Assembly: GCA_015152475.1 (NCBI GenBank)
Contig: SUTW01000001.1
Location: forward strand, 186,001-250,000
Reading direction: 5' to 3'
Length of the DNA: 64,000 bases
From: Cyanobacteria bacterium SIG30
Lineage (GTDB): Bacteria > Cyanobacteriota > Vampirovibrionia > Gastranaerophilales > Gastranaerophilaceae
Shown piece by piece: positions 27,899 through 35,256 of the stretch. Numbering within the stretch: position 1 is the first letter of the stretch; each line of letters begins with the position of its first letter. A model generated the notes under the pieces. That model did no database searches. It saw nothing but the letters and a program-made list of their open reading frames with translations, and had not been told where the DNA came from. Both the position numbers and the translations under genes were made by a program.

Positions 27899-27926
27899 AT
27901 AATAGAATAAAATACCATTACGTCAA
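27899..27926 (-). promoter_or_regulatory. Promoter of the structured RNA
   Basis: Minus strand: TTGACG (27926-27921), 16-nt spacer, TATTAT (27904-27899). The predicted start is near 27892. The -35 box lies directly against the stop codon of the 54-aa gene. Confidence 0.5.
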
Positions 27927-28082
27927 ATATGGACACATAATTAATGGTCGCAATGCTATATCGCATAAAGAACTTATAAATAAAGCCATTCGTTTTTGTT
28001 TCATTTCTTCTGATTCTTCTTGCCCTCTATACAGATGTATTGTGTATTCATCAACTTTTAAACTTAAATTCTTTTTGTTCAT
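27918..28082 (-). CDS. 54-aa hypothetical protein
   Basis: MNKKNLSLKVDEYTIHLYRG... to ...LCDIALRPLIMCPYLT. The start at 28082 is fixed by a perfect AGGAGG 6 nt upstream; the frame is open further upstream but without such a site. Two parts are visible: a charged N-terminal half and a more hydrophobic C-terminal half with two Cys. No known family. A palindrome (CTGTTATATAAACAG, 28093-28107) overlaps its promoter/leader. Lies inside the repeat-bounded segment next to tRNA-Asp. Confidence 0.6.
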   Translation of the reverse strand: MNKKNLSLKVDEYTIHLYRGQEESEEMKQKRMALFISSLCDIALRPLIMCPYLT

Positions 28083-28092
28083 AGTTGTCCTC

Positions 28093-28107
28093 CTGTTATA
28101 TAAACAG
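28093..28107. promoter_or_regulatory. Palindromic operator-like site before the 54-aa gene
   Basis: CTGTTATATAAACAG, arms CTGTT/AACAG, immediately upstream of the AGGAGG of the 54-aa gene. It resembles TGTTTATATAAACA at 29407-29420 before the 69-aa gene. Protein partner unknown. Confidence 0.35.
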
Positions 28108-28120
28108 AATAAAATATCAA

Positions 28121-28150
28121 GACGACTAACGAGGTTCGAACTTATTAAAA
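28121..28150. repeat. Degenerate repeat, copy D
   Basis: GACGACTAACGAGG followed by TTCGAACTTATTAAAA aligns with GACGACGCATCCAGGTTCGAACTTTTTGAAA of copy C, but without the TGGCGGG end. Confidence 0.4.
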
Positions 28151-28213
28151 CGCAATAATAGCAATAAAAACCACCCAAAACACAATCTATAAAAGAAAAA
28201 TCTATGCATTAAA

Positions 28214-28234
28214 AAAGAGCCCTTAAGGCTCTTT
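28214..28234 (-). terminator. Terminator of tRNA-Asp
   Basis: AAAGAGCC/GGCTCTTT stem (28214-28221 with 28227-28234), 5-nt loop; on the minus strand it ends in TTTTTT, 12 nt downstream of the tRNA 3' end. Confidence 0.85.
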
Positions 28235-28245
28235 ATTTTTTATAA

Positions 28246-28322
28246 TGGCGGGGACGAAGGGGCTCGAACCCTCGGCCTTCTGCGTGACAGGCAGACGCTC
28301 TAACCAGCTGAGCTACGCCCCC
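28246..28322 (-). tRNA. tRNA-Asp (anticodon GTC)
   Basis: 77 nt. Minus strand: acceptor GGGGGCG/CGTCCCC (one G-T), D arm GCTC...GAGC, anticodon arm TCTGC-CTGTCAC-GCAGA with GTC, variable AGGCC, T arm GAGGG-TTCGAGC-CCCTT, discriminator G, and CCA encoded. All stems close. The anticodon GUC is a queuosine target, and queA is 1.2 kb away. The 3' end lies within a direct repeat shared with 26671-26725. Confidence 0.98.
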
Positions 28323-28329
28323 ATCATTA

Positions 28330-28605
28330 TTAAATTTTCAAAAGTTGTTGTTCAACTGCGTAAACGCTAACTTGTTTTCTTGTTCTTCTGTATGGTTCAA
28401 ATTTTACAACACCATCAATTTTTGCAAATAAAGTATTGTCTGAACCCATACCAACATTAACGCCAGGGTGAATTTTTGTACCCTTTTGTCTTACTAGAAT
28501 ATTTCCTGCAAGCACATTTTCACTGCCGTATTTTTTTACGCCAAGACGCTTGCTATTACTGTCTCTTCCGTTCTTACTCGAACCAACGCCCTTCTTATGT
28601 GCCAT
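28330..28605 (-). CDS. rpmA: 50S ribosomal protein L27
   Basis: 91 aa; [46 protein letters not shown] and [13 protein letters not shown] are diagnostic. It starts directly with MAHKKG, so there is no Firmicutes-type Prp-cleaved extension. Two nt after rplU, and 7 nt before the tRNA-Asp gene, so the tRNA may be processed from the same transcript. obg, often next, is absent. Confidence 0.97.
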   Translation of the reverse strand: MAHKKGVGSSKNGRDSNSKRLGVKKYGSENVLAGNILVRQKGTKIHPGVNVGMGSDNTLFAKIDGVVKFEPYRRTRKQVSVYAVEQQLLKI

Positions 28606-28607
28606 TT

Positions 28608-28961
28608 CTATTCTCCTTCAACTGCTGTTGTTTCTTCTTTTTTAGCAGCCTTTGTGTTGATTTTGTTAATCATAACTCTTGTGAAAGCTTGTCTGTGTCC
28701 TTGTTTTTTTCTATAACCTTTTTTGGCTCTTTGTTTATAAACAAGTACCTTTTTAGCTTTATCGTGTTTTAGGACTGTTCCAACAACTGTTGCATTTTTA
28801 ACATATGGTTGTCCTACTGATGATTTTTTACCGTTAACAAGCATAACCACTTTGTCAAAAGTAACTTTATCGTTTTCTTTGACATCAATAAGTTCGATAT
28901 CTAAATATCTTCCTTCTTCAAGCTTGTATTGCTTTCCGCCTTCTTCGACTATAGCGTACAT
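28608..28961 (-). CDS. rplU: 50S ribosomal protein L21
   Basis: 117 aa; [25 protein letters not shown] at the start, [24 protein letters not shown] and the [15 protein letters not shown]-like rRNA-binding segment ([22 protein letters not shown]) identify it. Preceded by a strong promoter and a leader hairpin. Cotranscribed with rpmA. Confidence 0.97.
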   Translation of the reverse strand: MYAIVEEGGKQYKLEEGRYLDIELIDVKENDKVTFDKVVMLVNGKKSSVGQPYVKNATVVGTVLKHDKAKKVLVYKQRAKKGYRKKQGHRQAFTRVMINKINTKAAKKEETTAVEGE

Positions 28962-28982
28962 TGTTTTGTCCTTTCATTTTGA

Positions 28983-29065
28983 GGAACCGTAGTCATTTCT
29001 GACATTTGAAACGGTCAACCTATCTAACGTTCTTTTAATATACATTAGACAAAAACTACTGTCAA
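28983..29065 (-). promoter_or_regulatory. Promoter and L21-leader-like hairpin of rplU-rpmA
   Basis: Promoter on the minus strand: TTGACA (29065-29060), 17-nt spacer, TATATT (29042-29037), near consensus. The leader contains ACCGT...TCA-GAAA-TGA...ACGGT (about 29016-28986), a hairpin placed like the L21 leader known upstream of rplU in many bacteria; autoregulation by L21 is thus plausible but inferred. Confidence 0.6.
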
Positions 29066-29118
29066 GACATGATTTTAAGGATTTTAAAAATTTTATAAAC
29101 TAACTAAAACGAAAAAAA

Positions 29119-29138
29119 AGAACCTTTTAAAAGGTTCT
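29119..29138 (-). terminator. Rho-independent terminator of the 69-aa gene
   Basis: AGAACCTTTTAAAAGGTTCT, a perfect 20-nt palindrome, followed on the minus strand by TTTTTTTT. 28 nt downstream of the 69-aa gene. Confidence 0.85.
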
Positions 29139-29166
29139 CATTAATTCCTCTAATAGTAATGTAAAA

Positions 29167-29376
29167 TTAAAAAACAAAGTTATTTCCGTATTTTAAAGAA
29201 CCGATAAAATAGCTTTCTTCAAGCATTTTAGTCATATTTCTATAAACTTTCTTTTTAGCAGGTTTGCTTGCTTCTTGAAAAGCTTCTTTGGCTTTTTCAT
29301 ATTCATTTGCGATAATAGAGTTTGTGAAAAAATTGTTTTCTTTATTAAATAAACTTTCTCTTTCTGCAACTGCCAT
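29167..29376 (-). CDS. 69-aa hypothetical protein
   Basis: MAVAERESLFNKENNFFTNS... to ...SYFIGSLKYGNNFVF. Ribosome-binding site AAAGGA 8 nt before ATG, own terminator, and an upstream 14-bp palindrome overlapping the likely promoter. Predicted helical centre (ANEYEKAKEAFQEASKPAKKKVYRNMTKML), no transmembrane segment, no known family. A free-standing small gene, probably expressed. Confidence 0.65.
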   Translation of the reverse strand: MAVAERESLFNKENNFFTNSIIANEYEKAKEAFQEASKPAKKKVYRNMTKMLEESYFIGSLKYGNNFVF

Positions 29377-29406
29377 TTTATAAATCCTTTTAATTACTTT
29401 CTCTTA

Positions 29407-29420
29407 TGTTTATATAAACA
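29407..29420. promoter_or_regulatory. Perfect 14-bp palindrome upstream of the 69-aa gene
   Basis: TGTTTATATAAACA, 31 nt before the ATG at 29376, covering a TATATA that could be the -10. Position and symmetry suggest an operator. Related to 28093-28107. Confidence 0.4.
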
Positions 29421-29567
29421 CACCATTCAAAAAAATATTGACAAAATAAATACTAAATATATGCTTATTGTAACAAAAGTTCACATTTCTTTTTTTGGAC
29501 TACTTTTAATTAAAATTTAAATCTCCGAAAATCACACCATATTTGCATTTAAACAAGTTTGATAAAA

Positions 29568-30569
29568 TTATTCTATCAACATGCAATCCCCATAGCTAAA
29601 AAATCTGTATTTTTTATCAACTGCTTCTTTATATGCTTCAAATGTAAAATCTTTTCCAACCATAGCAGAAACCAACATTATTAGGGTTGATTTTGGTAAA
29701 TGAAAATTTGTAATCAGTTTATCAACAACCTTAAATTCATAAGGAGGATAAATAAAAATATCTGTTTCATCAACACAATCAATAATCTTCCCATATTTTT
29801 TATATGTTGCTTCTAATGTTCTTACGACGGTTGTTCCAACTGCTACAATTTTTCCTTTTGTTTCGTTAATTATTTTGGCGTTCTCTTTTGTTATTTCATA
29901 ACTTTCTTTATGCATTTTATGTTCTAATACGTTTTCTGTTTTAACGGGTAAAAATGTACCTAAACCAACAGTTAAAGTGATATATGCAATTTTTATTCCT
30001 TTTTCTTCTATTTTTTTTAGGGTCTCTTTGTCAAAATGCAAGCCTGCTGTTGGAGCAGCTGAAGAACCTAGATTTTTTGCAAAAACAGTTTGGTAGTTTT
30101 CTTTATCTTTTTCTTCTGCTTCTCTTTCTATGTATGGAGGAAGCGGGGTTTTTCCTGTTTTTTCAAGAATATCATAAATATCCCCTTCATATAAAAGTTC
30201 AACCTCGTCTTTTTTAATAATCTTTATTTTTAGGCTTTCTGAAATTTCAATAATTTCATTTTCTTTAAGTCTTCTGGAATTTTTTATAAGACAACTCCAG
30301 TGGTTATTGGCCAAAGGTTTGAGTAAAAAAACTTCTATTTTAGCTCCCGTTTTTCTTTCTCCTAAAATTCTTGCAGGAATAACTTTTGTATCGTTTAAAA
30401 CAAGAGTATCGCCCTCGTTTAAATAATTTATGATTTCATAAAAATATTTATGTTCTATGGTTTTATTTTCTTTATTTAAAACTTCCATTTTACAAGAAGT
30501 TCTGTCTTCTAGTGGAAACTGCGCGATAAGCTCTTTTGGAAGTTCGTAATCAAAATCACTTAATTTCAT
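29568..30569 (-). CDS. queA: S-adenosylmethionine:tRNA ribosyltransferase-isomerase
   Basis: Adds the ribosyl group of SAM to preQ1-tRNA, giving epoxyqueuosine. 333 aa. Visible: MKLSDFDYELPKELIAQFPLEDR, NEGDTLVLNDTKVIPARILGER, GKTPLPPYIERE, SSAAPTAGLHFDKETL, LTVGLGTFLPVK, TNFHLPKSTLIMLVSA, YRFFSYGDCMLI, all family hallmarks. Directly follows gcvPB (1-nt gap), so it belongs to the same operon. Confidence 0.97.
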   Translation of the reverse strand: MKLSDFDYELPKELIAQFPLEDRTSCKMEVLNKENKTIEHKYFYEIINYLNEGDTLVLNDTKVIPARILGERKTGAKIEVFLLKPLANNHWSCLIKNSRRLKENEIIEISESLKIKIIKKDEVELLYEGDIYDILEKTGKTPLPPYIEREAEEKDKENYQTVFAKNLGSSAAPTAGLHFDKETLKKIEEKGIKIAYITLTVGLGTFLPVKTENVLEHKMHKESYEITKENAKIINETKGKIVAVGTTVVRTLEATYKKYGKIIDCVDETDIFIYPPYEFKVVDKLITNFHLPKSTLIMLVSAMVGKDFTFEAYKEAVDKKYRFFSYGDCMLIE

Positions 30570-30570
30570 T

Positions 30571-31899
30571 TTAGTTCCTTAAGTTTAAATTTCTTGCAGC
30601 AAGAGTTTCATCAGCTTTTTTTATTGGTGTTTTGGATGGATAATTTTCAAAGTTTACAGGATTTTCATCTACCTCTTTTGCAATTTCTTTCATAACGTTT
30701 ATGAAATTATCTAATGTTTCTTTATTTTCTGATTCAGTAGGCTCAATCATCATTGACTCATGAATAATCAGAGGAAAATATATTGTAGGAGGATGTATAT
30801 CAAAATCCATTAATCTTTTTGCCATCTGAAGAGTTGAGACTCCTTTTTCTTTTTGTTTTTCTCCGCAAATAACAAACTCATGCATACATTTTCCACTATT
30901 TGCTATATCAAACTCATTTCTTAAATTTTCCATAATATAATTTGCATTTAAAACAGCTTTTGAGCTGACATTTCTTAGTTGATTTCCATAACTTAAAATA
31001 TAAGTATATGCTCTTATTAATACCGAAAAATTACCAAAAAATGTACTTACTTTTCCAATAGAATTTTTAATTTTATAGTTTCTATAGTATTTTTCTCCAT
31101 CAAATTCTACAATTGGATTTGGTAGATAATCTTTTAATTCTTCTATTACGCAAACAGGACCTGCTCCTGGACCTCCTCCTCCATGAGGAGTTGAAAATGT
31201 TTTGTGTAAATTAAGGTGGACTACATCAAACCCCATTTTCTTAGGATTTGTATGTCCCATAATTGCATTAAAATTAGCTCCGTCATAATAAAGTAATGAT
31301 CCATTTTCGTGCATTATTTTAGATATTTCTAATATTTCTTCTTCAAAAAGTCCTAATGTATTAGGGTTTGTTAACATTAATCCTGCTACATTTTTATCTA
31401 AAACTTTTTTTAATTCTTCAATATTTACTAAACCTTTTTCGTTGGATTTAATTTGTATTATTTCATACCCACACATTGCGGCACTCATTGGATTTGTGCC
31501 ATGTGCACTATCTGGAACAATGACTTTTTTTCTTTCTTCTCCCTTTTTTTCAAAGTATTTTTTTATAATCATCATTCCTGTTAGTTCACCATGTGCACCA
31601 GCACATGGTTGAAGAGAAACACCACTCATTCCTGTTATTTCTTTTAAACTTTCTTGCAATTTATACATTATTTCAAGTGCACCCTGAACTTCTTCATCTT
31701 TTTGTGAAGGGTGGATATTTAATAATTTTTCAAGATTTGCACAGTATTCATTAATTCTTGGGTTATATTTCATAGTACAAGAACCAAGAGGATAAAAACC
31801 TTTTTCTATACAAAAATTTTCGTCGCTTCTTTTTTTGTATTTTCTCATTACTTCTAATTCTTCATTATTTTTAAAATTAAGTGGTGTTTTTCTTTTCAT
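30571..31899 (-). CDS. gcvPB: Glycine dehydrogenase (decarboxylating) subunit 2
   Basis: C-terminal half-protein of the P-protein of the glycine cleavage system, PLP-dependent. 442 aa. Visible: YPLGSCTMKYNPRINE, QPCAGAHGELTGMMIIKKY, VPDSAHGTNPMSAAMCGYE, LMLTNPNTLGLFEE, and the PLP lysine in LHKTFSTPHGGGGPGAGPV. This is the split (GcvPA+GcvPB) arrangement; gcvPA, gcvT and gcvH are not in the window, which is unusual since they are normally neighbours. Divergent from comF. Confidence 0.95.
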   Translation of the reverse strand: MKRKTPLNFKNNEELEVMRKYKKRSDENFCIEKGFYPLGSCTMKYNPRINEYCANLEKLLNIHPSQKDEEVQGALEIMYKLQESLKEITGMSGVSLQPCAGAHGELTGMMIIKKYFEKKGEERKKVIVPDSAHGTNPMSAAMCGYEIIQIKSNEKGLVNIEELKKVLDKNVAGLMLTNPNTLGLFEEEILEISKIMHENGSLLYYDGANFNAIMGHTNPKKMGFDVVHLNLHKTFSTPHGGGGPGAGPVCVIEELKDYLPNPIVEFDGEKYYRNYKIKNSIGKVSTFFGNFSVLIRAYTYILSYGNQLRNVSSKAVLNANYIMENLRNEFDIANSGKCMHEFVICGEKQKEKGVSTLQMAKRLMDFDIHPPTIYFPLIIHESMMIEPTESENKETLDNFINVMKEIAKEVDENPVNFENYPSKTPIKKADETLAARNLNLRN

Positions 31900-31961
31900 T
31901 TTTTTATTCCCTTTTTCACAAAATTATTATATATTAAATTCTAAAAAGGATAAAGATTGTT

Positions 31962-32612
31962 GTGTTTTTAAAGAATTTTTTCTATTTTTTATTTAATTCT
32001 ATTTATAAAAAGAGCTGTTGTGTTTGTAATAATCAACAAGGTGAAAATTTCTTGTGCAAAACCTGTGCAAAACTTCTTAATTATTTACCCAGTTATCCTC
32101 ACACTAAAATAGAAGGAGTTGACGTTTATTCTTGTTTTAATTATGAAGAACAAATAAAAACTTTAATTCATAGTTATAAATTTTTTCATAAAAGAGATTT
32201 ATGTGTACATTTTGGCTCTTTTTTATACAAATATTTTGTTTCTATTTTAAAAGAAGAAAAATATATTATTGTTTATGTTCCATCACACAAAAACAGGCTT
32301 AAAAAAAGAGGTTTTAATCATATAAAATTAATAGCAGAAGAATTTTCTAAACTTTCTAATATACCTGTAGCTGAAAATGTTTTAATTAAAACAAAAGAAA
32401 CAATTCCTCAGTATGAATTAAAATATAATGAAAGAAAAGAAAATATAAAAGGGAGTTTTGGTATAAATTTTCCTGATTACAAAGGAGAAAAAATCATAAT
32501 AATTGATGACATAATAACAACTGGTTCAACTTTAAGTGAAATAATAAAAGAATTTAAGAAAAATAAAATAGAAAATTTAGTTTGTTTAACTTTATGCAAA
32601 ACAAAAATTTAA
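31962..32612 (+). CDS. ComF-family phosphoribosyltransferase-like protein
   Basis: 216 aa. An N-terminal zinc finger (CCVCNNQQGENFLCKTCAKLL, about residues 19-39) and a type I PRTase domain with the PRPP loop EKIIIIDDIITTGSTLSEI (about 180-198), plus VPSHKNRLKKRGFNHIKLIAEEF. ComF proteins are linked to DNA uptake in naturally competent bacteria, with exact role unsettled. The start is GTG at 31962, with AAGGA 11 nt upstream. Confidence 0.9.
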   Translation: MFLKNFFYFLFNSIYKKSCCVCNNQQGENFLCKTCAKLLNYLPSYPHTKIEGVDVYSCFNYEEQIKTLIHSYKFFHKRDLCVHFGSFLYKYFVSILKEEKYIIVYVPSHKNRLKKRGFNHIKLIAEEFSKLSNIPVAENVLIKTKETIPQYELKYNERKENIKGSFGINFPDYKGEKIIIIDDIITTGSTLSEIIKEFKKNKIENLVCLTLCKTKI

Positions 32613-32751
32613 TTTTTAAAAAACTTATAAACAAATTTTTTGAAGTATAGATTAAGTTTTAGAATTTATGAACAATTTTTTAATCCTTACTAAAACTACT
32701 AAAATATTATATTTATAATATAATTATAATAAGATATGAGAAAGGAAAAAT

Positions 32752-33876
32752 ATGAAAATAACTTTAAATAAAGAAGCTTTTTCAAATGGTATAAAAATTG
32801 TAGAAAAATCAACGGCACAAAAAGGAATTCAACCTGTATTATCAAATATCTTGATTGAAACAGTGGCAAATGACAAAATCAGATTTTGTGCAACAGACCT
32901 TAATCAATCAATAACTCTTGATTTAAAAGCAGAAGTTGAAAAAGAAGGTAAAATAACATTAGGTGCAAGAAAATTAAATGAAATAGCATCTAGACTTCAA
33001 GATAAACCAATAGTTATAACAGTTGATGAAGATACAAATATAGTTTCTTTAGTTTGTGATAAATCAAAATTTGAAATGAATTCAATCGGTGCAGAAGAAT
33101 ATCTTCAAATTTTTAAAGATAATGAAATAGAAGATGAAAATGAAAAAATATTTGAAATAAATAAAGATATATTTAATAAAGCAATTAAACAAACAATGTA
33201 TTGTTGTGCACAATCAGAAAGTGCAAGTATTTTAGGTGGTGTTTGCGTAAATATAGGTGAAAATACTCTTGAAGTTGCGGCAACAGATGGAAATAGATTA
33301 ACAAGAGTTATAAAAGCTGTTAATTCTAAATCGCAAGAAGGAACATTTATAATTCCTTTAAAAACACTTCAAGAAATAGCAAGAATTTCATCTATTGTTG
33401 AAGATGAAAATATAATAATAAAAATAAAAAAATCGAAAATTTATTTCTTATTTAATAATTTAAAATTTTCATCAAAATTAATTGAAGGAACTTATCCTAA
33501 ATATCAACAATTAATTCCTACAACAAATGATAAAAAAATAAAAATAAACAGAGAAAAACTAATCAATTCTATTGAAAGAGTTGCGATAATGGTTAATGAA
33601 AGAACAAACATAATTAAATTTATGTTTGAAGAAAATAATTTAATAATTAAAGCAGATGCTCCAGAAGCAGGAGTTGGTTCTGATGAATTAGAAATAGATT
33701 ATAATTATGAAGATATAGTAGTAGCATTTAATTATAAATACGTATTAGAAGCATTAAAAAATATGGAAACAGAAAATATAGTAGTAGAAATAGCTACAAG
33801 TTTATCTGCTACTATATTTAAACCAGAAAATAATGATGAACAAGTTTGTTTAATAATGCCGGTACAGGTGAGATAA
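32752..33876 (+). CDS. dnaN: DNA polymerase III beta subunit (sliding clamp)
   Basis: 374 aa, usual size, three clamp-fold domains. Visible: KITLNKEAFSNGIKIVEKST, QPVLSNILIETV, FCATDLNQSI, the middle ATDGNRLTRVIK, and the C-terminal FNYKYVLEALKNMETENIVVEI...VCLIMPVQVR. Ribosome-binding site GAAAGGA. dnaA is not adjacent, and no DnaA-box cluster is seen, so the origin is not here. thrB follows 1 nt later. Confidence 0.97.
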   Translation: MKITLNKEAFSNGIKIVEKSTAQKGIQPVLSNILIETVANDKIRFCATDLNQSITLDLKAEVEKEGKITLGARKLNEIASRLQDKPIVITVDEDTNIVSLVCDKSKFEMNSIGAEEYLQIFKDNEIEDENEKIFEINKDIFNKAIKQTMYCCAQSESASILGGVCVNIGENTLEVAATDGNRLTRVIKAVNSKSQEGTFIIPLKTLQEIARISSIVEDENIIIKIKKSKIYFLFNNLKFSSKLIEGTYPKYQQLIPTTNDKKIKINREKLINSIERVAIMVNERTNIIKFMFEENNLIIKADAPEAGVGSDELEIDYNYEDIVVAFNYKYVLEALKNMETENIVVEIATSLSATIFKPENNDEQVCLIMPVQVR

Positions 33877-33877
33877 T

Positions 33878-34804
33878 ATGAAAGTAAGCGTAAAAGTTCC
33901 AGCAACAATTGCTAATTTAGGATGTGGTTTTGATTGTTTTGGTCTTGCTATTCCAATACATAATATTATTACAATAGAAGAAACTATTATGCCTGGAAGT
34001 GGTATAGAAATAAATATACTAGGAGACGATAGCCAAAATAATTTAGAAAATATACCTACTGACAAATCAAGTATAATTTATAAAGCAATAGAATTATTAT
34101 ATAGTTATATGGGACAAGTTCCTGAAGAATTAAAAATAGATATAAAAACATCAATTCCTGTTGCTAGAGGATTAGGTTCTTCTTCTTCTGTTATAGTAGG
34201 GGCACTGGTTGCAGCAAATGAGTTACTTGGAAATCCCGCTGATCTTTCTGTTCTTTTGTCAATAGCAACTGAATTAGAAGGACATCCAGATAATATTACA
34301 CCAGCATTAGTTGGTGGAATAACAATGGCAACTCAGGAAGATGATGGAAGTGTTGTTTATAGAAAATTACCTTGGCCAAAAGAATGGAAACTAATGGTTT
34401 GTATTCCTGATTATGAATTATCAACAGGAATTTCTCGCTCTGTTCTTCCAAATGAGGTTGATAGAAAAGATGCTATATTTAATTTAAGAAGAACAGCAAT
34501 GATGGTAGAAGCTATTCATACAAAAGACGAAGAACTTATGAAATTAGCTCTTAAAGATAAATTACATGAACCATATAGAGAAAAACTTGTTCCAACACTA
34601 TCTTTACTGAAAGAAAATTTAAAACACATCCAAGGAGTATTAGGTTGTGTTTTAGCAGGAGCTGGTCCTTCTGTATTAATAATAACAAATGGAACTAATC
34701 AAACAGAAATAAAAGAAGTAATTGAAAATACATATAAAGAATCTAACGTTACTTTAAAATTAATAAATACACCAATAGAAGAAAAAGGTGCAGAAAGAAT
34801 ATAA
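33878..34804 (+). CDS. thrB: Homoserine kinase
   Basis: GHMP kinase, phosphorylates homoserine for threonine synthesis. 308 aa. Visible: VKVPATIANLGCGFDCFGLAI, the ATP loop IPVARGLGSSSSVIVGALVAANEL, GHPDNITPALVGGI, and the late VLGCVLAGAGPSVLII. Tightly coupled to dnaN (1 nt), an uncommon pairing; 15 nt before the OmpH-like gene. Confidence 0.96.
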   Translation: MKVSVKVPATIANLGCGFDCFGLAIPIHNIITIEETIMPGSGIEINILGDDSQNNLENIPTDKSSIIYKAIELLYSYMGQVPEELKIDIKTSIPVARGLGSSSSVIVGALVAANELLGNPADLSVLLSIATELEGHPDNITPALVGGITMATQEDDGSVVYRKLPWPKEWKLMVCIPDYELSTGISRSVLPNEVDRKDAIFNLRRTAMMVEAIHTKDEELMKLALKDKLHEPYREKLVPTLSLLKENLKHIQGVLGCVLAGAGPSVLIITNGTNQTEIKEVIENTYKESNVTLKLINTPIEEKGAERI

Positions 34805-34819
34805 AAAAAAGGAGAAAAA

Positions 34820-35254
34820 ATGAAAAAAATAATTTTATCAACAACTTGCTTAATAATATTTTTAGCCCAAACAGCTCTTTCTGCTAGTATAGGGTATGTT
34901 GATTATCAAAAAGTTGTAGATAATTATCCCCTTGCTCAAAAATATAAAAAAGAAATAAATAAAAAATATGAAGAAATTAATAAATATGTAGAAAAACAAG
35001 AAAAAGAAATAAAAAAAGCAAAAGAAAAACAAACAAAAATAGAATTAAGAAATAAAGGATTAGCAGAAGTAGAAAAAAAACAAAAAAACTATATAGAAGT
35101 TAGAAAAAAAAGAGAAGCAGAAATAGCAAATAAAATAAAAATAGCTGCTGATAAAGTAAGAGTAGAAAAGAAATTAGATATAATAATTAAAAAAGATACA
35201 GCAGTAACAGGCGGAATAGACGTTACTCAAGATTTAATAAACAGGCTTAAATAA
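34820..35254 (+). CDS. OmpH/Skp-family periplasmic chaperone-like protein
   Basis: 144 aa. A signal peptide ([22 protein letters not shown], cleavage after LSA), then [22 protein letters not shown] and a long lysine/glutamate-rich coiled coil (about 45-120), ending in the [20 protein letters not shown] segment typical of the family. Skp binds unfolded outer-membrane proteins; a diderm envelope is implied, which suits the lineage. Two nt before mnmG. Confidence 0.85.
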   Translation: MKKIILSTTCLIIFLAQTALSASIGYVDYQKVVDNYPLAQKYKKEINKKYEEINKYVEKQEKEIKKAKEKQTKIELRNKGLAEVEKKQKNYIEVRKKREAEIANKIKIAADKVRVEKKLDIIIKKDTAVTGGIDVTQDLINRLK

Positions 35255-35256
35255 AA

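Noticed and set aside
32640-32760. Possible replication origin beside dnaN
   Set aside because: dnaA is not adjacent, no cluster of TTATCCACA-type boxes is present, and AT-richness here is no higher than the general background. TTATCCTCA at about 32095 is inside the comF-like coding region.
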